Origin: Oscillospiraceae bacterium
Lineage (GTDB): Bacteria; Bacillota; Clostridia; Oscillospirales; Oscillospiraceae
Direction of reading: 5' to 3'
NCBI GenBank assembly: GCA_017378975.1
Contig: JAFNXT010000041.1
Location: forward strand, 1-11,156
DNA length: 11,156 bases
In this document: one piece after another, positions 1 through 7,229 of the stretch
How positions within the stretch are numbered: position 1 is the stretch's first letter
How the letters are laid out: every line of letters starts with the position of its first letter
Program-made: the position numbers and the translations under genes
The notes under the pieces: generated by a model
The model's database searches: none
What the model saw: the letters and a program-made list of their open reading frames with translations, nothing else
What the model was told of the DNA's origin: nothing

Positions 1-490
1 GATGTTACTATCAATGAGGAAACATTAACCGCTTTAATCACACCTTTCTGTGAAGATGAGAATGGTTCATTGGTAGAAGATATAACCCTTTCAGTATATA
101 GAAGAGAGTTTGATGGTACATTCAAAGAAATCGCTACAGGTATCCCTAACACAAATAATGTAACCGTCAGCGACCCTCATCCAGCATTAGATTATGCTAG
201 ATACAGAGTTGTTGGTAAGACAATATCTACAGGGTCAGTTAGCTTTCATGATATACCAGGCGTTAAAGTCGGAGGTATAGCAGTAATTATTCAATGGAAT
301 GAAGACTGGTCTATGTTTGACACCGAAGACGAGTATAACGCTGAAAGACCTGCATGGGGTGGATCAATGCTTAAACTTCCTTATAACATTGATGTTTCAG
401 ATAGCCATGCTATCGATGCTGAACTTGTACAATACGCTGGACGTAAGTATCCTGTTTCTTATTATGGAACACAATTAGGTTCTTCTTCTA
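1..490 (+). CDS. Phage-like structural (tail-associated) protein, internal fragment
   Basis: One reading frame is open from the first base (beginning DVTINEETLTALITPF) with no start inside the window, so the N-terminus lies upstream; the ATG at position 70 is not a credible start. About 162 codons are seen. The text contains RREFDGTF, SDPHPALDYARYR, AVIIQWNEDW, LKLPYNIDVSD and KYPVSYYGTQLG. I recall this pattern from uncharacterised structural proteins of siphophages and prophages of gut Clostridia, where the last motif is followed by an aromatic stretch near TWNV and then 100 or so more residues. That assignment is from memory, so the family name stays open. Codon use is AT-rich, unlike everything to the right. 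The frame stays open for about 110 bases past 490 (to a stop at 598-600), but those bases are the antisense of a yolD-like gene, so the true protein is cut at the junction. Confidence 0.6.
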
Positions 491-494
491 GATG
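488..494. other. Left chimeric junction (AT-rich phage gene to GC-rich chromosome)
   Basis: Base composition and gene identity change within a few bases. To the left is the interior of a plus-strand phage-like gene; to the right is the interior of a minus-strand yolD-like gene, recognisable down to codon 40 (His) at 494-492. Neither gene is completed across the point. A CTAG lies exactly here (488-491, within TCTAGA). Two genes interrupted head-on suggests an assembly or ligation chimera more than a natural insertion. Confidence 0.75.
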
Positions 495-611
495 CCCCGT
501 CAGGGCCGCAAAGGGAGCGAACTGCGCCGCCCGGTCGGCGGCTGACATAGGCGGATGCTTCTTCGATACCGGACGTGACCGGTACAGGATATCTTCATAG
601 GGCCAACTCAT
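492..611 (-). CDS. YolD-like protein, N-terminal fragment (C-terminus lost at the junction)
   Basis: The ATG (611-609) overlaps the TGA of the upstream polymerase gene as ATGA. A Shine-Dalgarno GGAGG sits 9 nt upstream, inside the last codons of the polymerase. Forty codons remain, containing PYEDILYRSRPVSKKHP and then DRAAQFAPFAALTG, the hallmark of the YolD-like family found in Firmicutes directly beside UmuC/DinB-type polymerases. Family members are usually about 100 or more residues, so more than half is missing. The molecular role of YolD proteins is not well established; the strict gene pairing suggests an accessory of the polymerase, comparable in position to UmuD. Translational coupling and the shared promoter imply the same SOS control as the polymerase. 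The identification rests on motif recognition, not a search. Confidence 0.8.
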
Positions 612-2110
612 GCCTTGTGACCTCCGATCTGCTCGTTCCGATCCTTGGCGGTCGCCCCCTCCTGGAAATTCATCCCCTTCAGGATCGCGTTCTTGCCATA
701 TTTCTTCCGGATCGAAAGCACCGCCATCTGTCGGCGCTTCTCCCGTTCCATATCATAGGGCTCCGTGGCCGGTGTCGCGAACAGATCCATCTGCTCCACC
801 ACCGCCACCGGGATGTCACGCTCCGGGATCAGATGTTCGGCACAAAGTGTGATCCTCCGGCATAGCAGAGAAGGATCCGTGACCCGGTCATAGATCGCCA
901 TCACCGCCTCTACGATCAGCTTCGTAGAGGCGGTCTGACATCCAAGCCCCATGGTCCCGTGGGCGTGCTTCGGTATCCGCCGCCCATAATGATCCATGAC
1001 CACCGCCCCCCGATAGGATGCGCAGATCTCGGGATCGGTCAGATTCTCCTTATCATATCCGATGGTCAGCGTCACCTGATCAGTCACCAGCCCCTTATCC
1101 AGCAGATCCATGGACAGCATATCCGCCATCTCCCGGACCACCAACCGGGTCTTGGCATGATCGTAGGGCTCATGGAGCACCTGCCCCGAAGAAACGGAAT
1201 TGGTCGCCGGACGGTAAGCCCGGATATCCCCGATCGTGCAGGGCTCATAGCCCCAGGCATGATCGATCAGGAGCTCCGCATTGATCCCGAAGAGCCGATA
1301 CAGCAGGTCTTCATTATGGAACTCCCCCGGCTTCCCCAGTGAGCATCGGGCCACATCCCCCATGGTATACATCCCATTTCGTTCCAGCTTTCGTGCATAC
1401 CCCGGCCCCACACGCCAAAAATCCGTAAGCGGCCGGTGCCCCCACAGAAGCCGCCGATAACTCAGCTCGTCCAACTCCGCGATCCGTACCCCATCCTCGT
1501 CCGGCGGGATCTTCTTGGCCACGATGTCCATAGCGACTTTACAAAGGTAAAGATTGGTACCGATCCCGGCGGTGGCCGTGATCCCGGTCTCCGCCAGCAC
1601 CTCCCGGATCAGCTTCCGGGCCAGTTGATGGGCTGTCATATGATAGGTATTGAGATAGGGCGTGGCATCGATGAACACCTCATCGATGGAATAGACATGG
1701 ATATCCTCCGGTGCGATATATCGCAGATACACCTCATAGATCCGGGCACTGCACTCGATATAATGCCCCATCCGGGGCTTGGCGATGATGAACCCCAATT
1801 CCAACGACGGATCCTTCTCCAGCTCCGTGGCATCACAGGACTTCCCCCGGAAGGTCTTCCCCGGTGCCTTCTCCCGTCGGGCGGCGTTGACCTCCCGGAC
1901 ACGCTGTATCGCCTCAAAAAGCCGTGCCCGACCGGAAACTCCGCAGGCCTTCAGGGACGGCGATACTGCCAAACAGATCGTCTTCTCCGTCCGGCTCTCG
2001 TCCGCCACCACCAGATGGGTGGTCAGAGGATCCACACCCCGTTCGATGCACTCCTGCGAGGCATAGAACGATTTCAGATCGATCGCGATATATTGCCTTT
2101 GCCGCTCCAT
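608..2110 (-). CDS. Y-family translesion DNA polymerase (DinB/UmuC/UvrX-like)
   Basis: Error-prone polymerase of 500 residues that copies past DNA lesions in the cytoplasm. The palm begins with YIAIDLKSFYAS: Asp11 is a metal ligand and Tyr16 sits at the steric-gate position. YSIDEVFID gives the second metal site (Asp143, Glu144). A helix-hairpin-helix-like stretch with WRVGPGYARKL lies near 232-242, followed by a little-finger region from about 300. QMDLF at 440-444 fits the canonical beta-clamp-binding motif, so it is likely recruited to the sliding clamp. I place the start at the ATG at 2110: AGGAGG lies 7 nt upstream. The in-frame ATG at 2128 would read MSGGGG, which is merely the translated ribosome site. 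Length and the adjacent yolD-like gene resemble the UvrX/YqjW branch of Bacillus more than E. coli DinB (about 350 residues). An independent promoter with a LexA-type box lies just upstream. All catalytic residues looked for are present. Confidence 0.92.
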   Translation of the reverse strand: MERQRQYIAIDLKSFYASQECIERGVDPLTTHLVVADESRTEKTICLAVSPSLKACGVSGRARLFEAIQRVREVNAARREKAPGKTFRGKSCDATELEKDPSLELGFIIAKPRMGHYIECSARIYEVYLRYIAPEDIHVYSIDEVFIDATPYLNTYHMTAHQLARKLIREVLAETGITATAGIGTNLYLCKVAMDIVAKKIPPDEDGVRIAELDELSYRRLLWGHRPLTDFWRVGPGYARKLERNGMYTMGDVARCSLGKPGEFHNEDLLYRLFGINAELLIDHAWGYEPCTIGDIRAYRPATNSVSSGQVLHEPYDHAKTRLVVREMADMLSMDLLDKGLVTDQVTLTIGYDKENLTDPEICASYRGAVVMDHYGRRIPKHAHGTMGLGCQTASTKLIVEAVMAIYDRVTDPSLLCRRITLCAEHLIPERDIPVAVVEQMDLFATPATEPYDMEREKRRQMAVLSIRKKYGKNAILKGMNFQEGATAKDRNEQIGGHKA

Positions 2111-2117
2111 GCCCCCA

Positions 2118-2123
2118 CCTCCT
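2118..2123 (-). promoter_or_regulatory. Shine-Dalgarno that fixes the polymerase start
   Basis: On the minus strand AGGAGG ends 7 nt before the ATG at 2110. This makes 2110 the start and turns the upstream in-frame ATG at 2128 into leader sequence. Confidence 0.85.
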
Positions 2124-2140
2124 GACATCTGTATAGTATC

Positions 2141-2169
2141 ATCATACCATGGTGGCCGATATATTTCAA
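2141..2169 (-). promoter_or_regulatory. Sigma-A-type promoter of the polymerase-yolD pair
   Basis: On the minus strand TTGAAA (2169-2164) is followed by a 17-nt spacer and TATGAT (2146-2141), each one or two mismatches from consensus at ideal spacing. Transcription would begin near 2134, leaving a short leader of about 24 nt that holds the Shine-Dalgarno. The promoter lies downstream of the helicase stop codon, so the polymerase can be expressed independently of the helicase. Confidence 0.75.
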
Positions 2170-2173
2170 TACC

Positions 2174-2187
2174 AGAACGATCGTTCT
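2174..2187. promoter_or_regulatory. LexA (DinR-type) SOS box
   Basis: AGAACGATCGTTCT is a perfect 14-bp palindrome that fits the Gram-positive LexA core GAAC-N4-GTTC. It lies 4 nt upstream of the -35 of the polymerase promoter and 1 nt beyond the helicase stop codon. LexA bound here could hinder RNA polymerase at the promoter, and its cleavage after DNA damage would release the polymerase-yolD pair. The site match is seen directly; the regulation is inferred from the family of the controlled gene. Confidence 0.8.
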
Positions 2188-2188
2188 A

Positions 2189-4333
2189 TTATAAAATTTC
2201 CAGCACCGCCGACGCCCCCAAGGTCCTTGGGGTCACCATCCGGTCGAACTGGACCACTTTCCCCTGCCCATCTCTGGTGATGCCGATCACCGAGCCCTCT
2301 CCGAACACCGGATGTCGTACCCGTGCCCCCACCAGATCGCGGCTACCGGGCATGGCACGGTCCGGGTCTTCCGTTTTCCGGATCTGAGCCAAGCTCTCCT
2401 CTTTCGATCCCGGATCCAGAGGCACCACATAGTCGATGTTCGACTCCTCCGCATCGAAAAGGAACCGGCTGGGATACCGAAAAGATCCGTCATGATTGCT
2501 ACCAGCCGCATCCGACAGGAACAGCCGGTCTTTTGCCCGTGTGAACGCCACATACGCCAGCCTTCGTTCCTCCTCCAGCTTCTGTCTGGTGTCCGCTCTT
2601 TTCCCGGGGAATATCCCCTCGGACAAGCCGCACAGGAACACCACCGGGAACTCCAGCCCCTTGGCCCCATGGATCGTCATGAGCTTCACAGCTTCCGGTC
2701 GCTCCCGCTGATCCATGTTGGTGAAAAGTGCCGCATGGTCCAGATAGTTCCCAAGGGTGACCGCCTCCCCGGCCTTCCGCTGGAAATCGAAGATCGCCTG
2801 TTTCAGCTCTGCCAAATTGTCAAGCCGCTCTTCCTCACCGGAGGCCCGAAGCATCATCTCATAGCCACTTTCACTGAGGACCCCGGAGAGCAGGTCCGTC
2901 AGCTCCATATCCTCAAAAGTCGCCCGATATTTTTCGATCAGTCTTACATACTCCCTGGCCTTGCTCCTGCGGAACAGCTCCGTATCCAAAAGCTCCTTCA
3001 ACGCATCGTACAGACTTCCACCATAGAGCCCCACATGGTCCTTGAGCGCCCCGATCCGTGTCCGTCCGATCCCACGCCGGGGCTCGTTCACCGTACGAAG
3101 GAAGCTGATATCGTCGCCGCTGTAGATCATCCGAAGATAGCACAGCACATCCTTGATCTCCTTGCGCTTATAGAATTCCACGCCGGAGTACAGGATATAA
3201 GGGATCTTGTTCCGGATCAGGGATTCTTCCACCGCCCGGGACACATGATGGGCCCGATACAAAACGCCCATATCGGAATAAGACGCGCCTCCATCATGGA
3301 GCGCCCGCATCTGGGCTGTGATCCAGTCCGCCTCCAACTGCCCGGTCCGGGCATGGAAGTACAGGGGCTTCCGCCCCGCCGGCCGGACCGCCGTCAACTG
3401 CTTGTCCAGCCGGTCCCGATTCCGGGTGATCAAAGCATTGGAGGCCGCCAGGATCTGGGGTCGGGACCGATAATTGGTATCGAGATGAATGGTCTGAGTC
3501 CCCTCATGCCGCTGGGGGAATTCCAAAATGAATTTCACGTCCGCCCCACGCCATGTATAGATCGTCTGATCCGGATCTCCCACCACGAAGAGGTTCTTAT
3601 GATACCCCGAAAGGATGTCCGCCAAGGCGTACTGATCCTTATCGATGTCCTGGAACTCGTCCACCATGATGTACTCCAGCCGCCGTTGCCACTTCTCCCG
3701 CAGGTTCCGGTCTTGCTCCAGGATGTACAGCGCGAAATACACCAGATCGTCGAAGTCCAACCCGTAGCACTTCCGCTGTTCATAGAAGTAGCGATACATC
3801 ACCTTATCCTTGAGGGTGGTAGCCTCCCGGCTGAGCCGGTCCAGTTCCTCCGGCGTGGCCCCGATCAGGGTCTTCACGTACCCCCGACCACCCTTACGCC
3901 AGCCGATGTGATCGATCGCTTCCTTCACCGTCATGTCCCGTCCCGAGATCCCCAGATCTTCGAAGACCGTCCGTAACACAGAAGCCTTGTCCTCCTCATC
4001 CAATACGATGAAGGTAGTCGGATACCCGATCACATGACAGTCCTCTTTCAACAGTCCCACACAGAATCCATGGAAGGTACATACCTTCCCCAGATCCCCA
4101 TCCGGAAGCTGCCGCCGGATCCGCTTCTTCATCTCCGCCGCGGCCTTGTTGGTGAAGGTGATACAAAGGATATTGGCTGTCGAGATCCCAAGCCCCTCCA
4201 CCAGATACAGATACCTCGCCGCCAAGGTCCGGGTCTTCCCGGACCCGGCCCCAGCCACCACCCGGATCGGCCCTTCCGTAGCCTCCACCGCCTGCCGCTG
4301 TGCCTCATTGAGTCCTTCCATGAAAGAAAACAT
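2189..4333 (-). CDS. pcrA: UvrD/PcrA-like superfamily 1A DNA helicase
   Basis: ATP-dependent 3'-to-5' DNA helicase, 714 residues, close to the usual 650-750 of PcrA/UvrD. Motifs in order: Q motif near LNEAQRQAV (8-16); Walker A AGAGSGKT (27-34); motif Ia ITFTNKAAAEM (58-68); Walker B VDEFQD (224-229); motif III GDPDQTIYTWRGA (252-264); NYRS (287-290); motif V TIHGAKGLEF (553-562); motif VI EEERRLAYVAFTRAKDRL (587-604). The C-terminus (about 668-697, GARVRHPVFGEGSV) is the Tudor-like RNA polymerase-binding module typical of PcrA. The family acts in nucleotide excision repair, replication-conflict resolution and plasmid replication. The start at 4333 is preceded by GGGGG 7 nt upstream; the next ATG (4321) has no ribosome site. 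The gene is followed by the polymerase gene on the same strand, and diverges from the yifB operon. The motifs fix the UvrD/PcrA family; a second paralog elsewhere in the genome cannot be excluded, so the symbol is less certain than the family. Confidence 0.92.
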   Translation of the reverse strand: MFSFMEGLNEAQRQAVEATEGPIRVVAGAGSGKTRTLAARYLYLVEGLGISTANILCITFTNKAAAEMKKRIRRQLPDGDLGKVCTFHGFCVGLLKEDCHVIGYPTTFIVLDEEDKASVLRTVFEDLGISGRDMTVKEAIDHIGWRKGGRGYVKTLIGATPEELDRLSREATTLKDKVMYRYFYEQRKCYGLDFDDLVYFALYILEQDRNLREKWQRRLEYIMVDEFQDIDKDQYALADILSGYHKNLFVVGDPDQTIYTWRGADVKFILEFPQRHEGTQTIHLDTNYRSRPQILAASNALITRNRDRLDKQLTAVRPAGRKPLYFHARTGQLEADWITAQMRALHDGGASYSDMGVLYRAHHVSRAVEESLIRNKIPYILYSGVEFYKRKEIKDVLCYLRMIYSGDDISFLRTVNEPRRGIGRTRIGALKDHVGLYGGSLYDALKELLDTELFRRSKAREYVRLIEKYRATFEDMELTDLLSGVLSESGYEMMLRASGEEERLDNLAELKQAIFDFQRKAGEAVTLGNYLDHAALFTNMDQRERPEAVKLMTIHGAKGLEFPVVFLCGLSEGIFPGKRADTRQKLEEERRLAYVAFTRAKDRLFLSDAAGSNHDGSFRYPSRFLFDAEESNIDYVVPLDPGSKEESLAQIRKTEDPDRAMPGSRDLVGARVRHPVFGEGSVIGITRDGQGKVVQFDRMVTPRTLGASAVLEIL

Positions 4334-4379
4334 AAGGATACCCCCATTTTCATCGTTTTCTCCATCCTACCATGCCAAC

Positions 4380-4406
4380 TGTCCAATAGACCGCCACCAT
4401 TGGACA
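4380..4406. repeat. Inverted repeat in the divergent pcrA/yifB spacer
   Basis: TGTCCAAT (4380-4387) and ATTGGACA (4399-4406) are perfect 8-bp arms around an 11-nt spacer. The 19-bp centre-to-centre spacing, close to two helical turns, suits a dimeric regulator, and it lies 47 bases upstream of the helicase start and 39 bases before the yifB -35. I do not recognise the operator. A chance hairpin is possible. Confidence 0.4.
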
Positions 4407-4426
4407 CAGCACCTCAGCACCATGAG

Positions 4427-4446
4427 GATCTGTTAAAAAACAGATC
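4427..4446. repeat. Inverted repeat overlapping the yifB -35 (possible operator)
   Basis: GATCTGTT and AACAGATC are perfect 8-bp arms around AAAA. The right arm overlaps the first two bases of the -35 hexamer (4445-4450). A protein bound here would compete with RNA polymerase for the yifB operon. It is not a terminator for anything visible: no gene reads into it from the left on the plus strand, and no T-run follows. No known consensus (ComK, LexA, CcpA) is matched. Confidence 0.45.
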
Positions 4447-4473
4447 GACATTCCTGCCCACATGGAGTATAAT
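4445..4473 (+). promoter_or_regulatory. Sigma-A-type promoter of the yifB-thiI-pncC-gtrA operon
   Basis: TCGACA (4445-4450), a 17-nt spacer and TATAAT (4468-4473). The -10 is perfect and the -35 has one mismatch. Transcription should begin near 4480. This argues against translation from the ATG at 4489, which would be almost leaderless, and in favour of 4510. Confidence 0.75.
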
Positions 4474-4509
4474 ATATGCTGATGAATAATGAGCAAAGGG
4501 GCGAAAGCG

Positions 4510-6027
4510 ATGATCTGCAGTGTTCGTACCTTAGGCATCACCGGCATCCAGGGCAGTTCGGTGGTGACGGAGTGCTATATCACCAATGGCCTGCCCAATT
4601 TCGATATCGTAGGTCTGCCCGATGCGGCAGTGAAGGAAGCCCGGGAACGTGTCCGGGCCGCGGCTAAGACCAGCGGCCTGCATTTCCCCACCGGCCGGAT
4701 CACCGTGAATCTGGCCCCGGCGAATCTGAAGAAGGCCGGCACCCACTATGACCTTCCGATCCTGCTTGCGATCATGTCCGCCTGCGGCGGGATCCGCCGT
4801 CCCCGTTCCACCTGTGCCTTCCTCGGCGAAGTGAGTCTGGATGGACAAGTCCGGCCCATCAATGGTGTCCTGCCCATGGCGCTGGCCGCCAAACGGGACG
4901 GGATCGAATATCTCTTCGTCCCGGCGGAGAACGCCGCCGAAGCCACGCTGGCCCGTGGTCCCGCCATCATCCCGGTCCGTAACGTCCGGGAGCTGGCCGC
5001 CGGGCTCAACGGTGAGATCACGCTGGAGGAAGAGCCACCATGGATGCCCGACCGCAAGAAGACCCATGTGTTGGACTTCAAAGACGTACTGGGGCAGGAA
5101 AACGTCAAACGGGCGCTGGAGGTCGCCGCCGCGGGAAGCCATAACGTGCTCCTGATCGGTCCTCCCGGCTCCGGCAAAAGCATGCTCAGCAAACGTCTCC
5201 CCTCGATCCTTCCCGACATGACTTGGGAAGAATCGCTGGAAGTGACACAGGTCTACTCCGTCATGGGTATGCTCCCACCCAAGGAACCGCTCCTGATCCA
5301 GCGTCCTTTCCGCTCTCCCCACCATACCGTATCCAACGCCGGTCTCGTGGGCGGCGGTACCAACCCCAAGCCCGGTGAGATCTCCATGGCCCACAAGGGC
5401 GTCCTGTTTTTGGACGAACTGCCGGAGTTCCGCAAAGACACGCTGGACCTCATGCGTCAGCCTCTGGAGGATGGCAAAGTCACCATCTCCCGTGTATCCG
5501 GTGCCGTGACCTATCCTGCCGAGTTCATGATGGTCTGCGCCATGAACCCCTGTAAATGCGGCTGGTTCGGTGACCCCTCCGGTCGCTGTTCCTGCTCGCC
5601 CCAAGCTGTGGAGAATTACCGGAGCCGGATCTCCGGCCCCATGATGGACCGGATCGACATCGTAGTGGAGGTCCCGGCGGTAGCCTTCGAGGACCTGCGC
5701 TCCAGAGCGGAAGCCGAACCCTCTGCCGCCATCAAGTCCCGGGTGGATCTGGCCCGCCAGCGACAAAACGAACGCTTCGGCAAAGCCTCCGGCATGTGCA
5801 ACGCCCGGATGGGTCCGGACCAGCTCCGCCGCTACTGCGACCTCAGCGATGATTGCGCCGCTCTCATGAAACAGGCCTTCGATGCCTTGGGCCTCACCGC
5901 CAGAAGCTATGACCGGATCGTGCGTGTCAGCCGTACCATCGCCGATCTGGAAGGAAGTCAATACATCCAGCCCCACCACATCGCCGAAGCGATCGGCTAC
6001 CGTGCCGTGGGTCTGCTGGACCGATAA
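4510..6027 (+). CDS. comM: YifB/ComM family Mg-chelatase-like AAA+ ATPase
   Basis: Hexameric AAA+ ATPase family; the characterised member ComM is a branch-migration helicase that helps integrate incoming single-stranded DNA during natural transformation, but the family is also common in bacteria not known to be competent. The protein has 505 residues, the usual length. The N-terminal ChlI-like domain includes NGLPNFDIVGLPDAAVKE (26-43). The AAA+ core has Walker A GPPGSGKS (217-224), RSPHHT (268-273), Walker B VLFLDE (298-303) and the arginine in SGPMMDRIDI (375-384). Four cysteines (348, 350, 360, 362) in the NPCKCGWFGDPSGRCSC segment are the family's zinc-finger-like insertion. The start at 4510 gives the typical short lead MICSVRTLGI and has AAAGGGG 9 nt upstream; the ATG at 4489 would add seven untypical residues and has no ribosome site. 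First gene of the operon. Confidence 0.92.
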   Translation: MICSVRTLGITGIQGSSVVTECYITNGLPNFDIVGLPDAAVKEARERVRAAAKTSGLHFPTGRITVNLAPANLKKAGTHYDLPILLAIMSACGGIRRPRSTCAFLGEVSLDGQVRPINGVLPMALAAKRDGIEYLFVPAENAAEATLARGPAIIPVRNVRELAAGLNGEITLEEEPPWMPDRKKTHVLDFKDVLGQENVKRALEVAAAGSHNVLLIGPPGSGKSMLSKRLPSILPDMTWEESLEVTQVYSVMGMLPPKEPLLIQRPFRSPHHTVSNAGLVGGGTNPKPGEISMAHKGVLFLDELPEFRKDTLDLMRQPLEDGKVTISRVSGAVTYPAEFMMVCAMNPCKCGWFGDPSGRCSCSPQAVENYRSRISGPMMDRIDIVVEVPAVAFEDLRSRAEAEPSAAIKSRVDLARQRQNERFGKASGMCNARMGPDQLRRYCDLSDDCAALMKQAFDALGLTARSYDRIVRVSRTIADLEGSQYIQPHHIAEAIGYRAVGLLDR

Positions 6028-6038
6028 GGAGACAAACT

Positions 6039-7229
6039 ATGAACGAGATCTTTTTGATGAAACTGGGCGAGATCGTCCTGAAAGGTGCCAACAAGCGCCA
6101 GTTCGAGAACAAACTGCGCCAGAACGTCCGCCGCCGTATGAAGCCCTTCGGCAATTTCGATGTCTACATCCTCCAGTCCACCGTCTACGTACAGCCCATG
6201 GACGATGAAGCCGACGTGGAAGGCGCATGGGAAGCCTGCCATTCCATCTTCGGCGTGGTGAGCCTGTGCCGTTGCCGCCCCTGTGAGAAAAATCTGGATG
6301 CCATCTTCAATGCCATCGAAGAGTATCTGGGCGACGATTTGGACTGCGCCAAGTCCTTCAAGGTGGAGTCCAAGCGTTCCGACAAAGCCTTCCCCCTGAC
6401 CTCCATCGGCATCTCTCAGGAGATCGGCGGACGTTTGGCAGAAGCCCATCCTACGGTGGAAGTGGATGTCCATCATCCCGACTATATCGTTTATGTTGAG
6501 GTCCGTGACCTTGCCGCCTATGTCCACGGTCCTGCCGAGCCCGGTGCCGGCGGCCTGCCCACCGGCGTGGGCGGTCGTGCCATGTGCCTGCTGTCCGGCG
6601 GCATCGACTCTCCCGTAGCGGCCTACATGATGGCCAAGCGTGGCGTGGAGATCGAATGCGTCCACTTCTTCTCTTACCCCTACACCTCCCAGCTCGCCAA
6701 GGACAAGGTCCTGGAGCTGGCCCGTCTGGTGACCCGCTACGCCGGCCGCATGACGGTGAACATCGTCTCCTTCACCCAGATCCAGGAAGCCATCCGTGAC
6801 AACTGCCCGGAGGAATTTTTCACCCTGATCATGCGCCGGTTCATGATGGAGATCTCCCAAGCCATCGCCAAGGACGACGGCTGTGGCGCTCTGATCACCG
6901 GCGAGAATCTGGGACAGGTGGCCTCCCAGACCATGGAAGCCATGACCGTCACCGGTGCCGTGGTGGACATCCCCATCTTCATGCCGCTGGTGGGCATGGA
7001 TAAGGAGGAGATCGTGACCATCGCCCGTAAGATCGGCACGCTGGACACCTCCATCCTCCCCTACGAGGACTGCTGTACCGTCTTCACCCCCAAGCACCCC
7101 AAGACCAAGCCCACGCTGGCACAGGTCGAGAATGCCGAGCGGAAGCTGGACCGTGAAGCACTGATCGCGGAAGCCCTCCGGACCGTGGAGAAGATCACGG
7201 TGAAATACCATGACGAACCTCTGCTGTGA
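6039..7229 (+). CDS. thiI: tRNA 4-thiouridine sulfurtransferase ThiI
   Basis: Adenylates and thiolates U8 of tRNA, a near-UV sensor modification; in some bacteria ThiI also supplies sulfur for the thiamine thiazole. There are 396 residues: an N-terminal ferredoxin-like region, a THUMP RNA-binding domain (about 60-165) and the PP-loop ATPase with SGGIDSP (186-192). TGENLGQVASQT (287-298) and PYEDCC (341-346) are family signatures. There is no C-terminal rhodanese domain, as in Bacillus ThiI (about 400 residues) and unlike E. coli ThiI (482). The sulfur donor is usually a cysteine desulfurase (NifZ/IscS type) often encoded next door; none is visible here. AAGGAG sits 7 nt before the ATG and overlaps the yifB stop; the gap to yifB is 11 nt, and the 3' end overlaps pncC. 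Confidence 0.95.
   Translation: MNEIFLMKLGEIVLKGANKRQFENKLRQNVRRRMKPFGNFDVYILQSTVYVQPMDDEADVEGAWEACHSIFGVVSLCRCRPCEKNLDAIFNAIEEYLGDDLDCAKSFKVESKRSDKAFPLTSIGISQEIGGRLAEAHPTVEVDVHHPDYIVYVEVRDLAAYVHGPAEPGAGGLPTGVGGRAMCLLSGGIDSPVAAYMMAKRGVEIECVHFFSYPYTSQLAKDKVLELARLVTRYAGRMTVNIVSFTQIQEAIRDNCPEEFFTLIMRRFMMEISQAIAKDDGCGALITGENLGQVASQTMEAMTVTGAVVDIPIFMPLVGMDKEEIVTIARKIGTLDTSILPYEDCCTVFTPKHPKTKPTLAQVENAERKLDREALIAEALRTVEKITVKYHDEPLL

Noticed and set aside
70..600. A complete 176-residue plus-strand gene from 70 to 600
   Set aside because: The frame is open from base 1, and the last 35 or so codons are antisense of the yolD-like gene beyond the junction.
1436..2125. Open frame of 229 codons on the plus strand opposite the polymerase gene
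   Set aside because: It is antisense to the conserved palm and fingers of the Y-family polymerase; no motif or ribosome site.
2111..2128. Alternative polymerase start at 2128 adding MSGGGG
   Set aside because: The extra residues are the translation of the AGGAGG ribosome site, and the second ATG has ideal spacing.
2188..2193. TATAAT on the minus strand just upstream of the LexA box as the polymerase -10
   Set aside because: No -35-like hexamer lies 16-18 nt upstream; TTGAAA-17-TATGAT further downstream is far better.
2312..3976. Long open frame (554 codons) on the plus strand opposite the helicase gene
   Set aside because: It lies antisense to a gene with all UvrD/PcrA motifs. Its translation is rich in Pro, His and Arg repeats with no recognisable domain, as expected from the mirror frame of a GC-rich gene.
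4531..5979. Long open frame (482 codons) on the minus strand opposite comM
   Set aside because: It is antisense to a complete ComM/YifB protein; the composition (Gly, His, Asp rich) reflects reversed codons, and no ribosome site or motif supports it.
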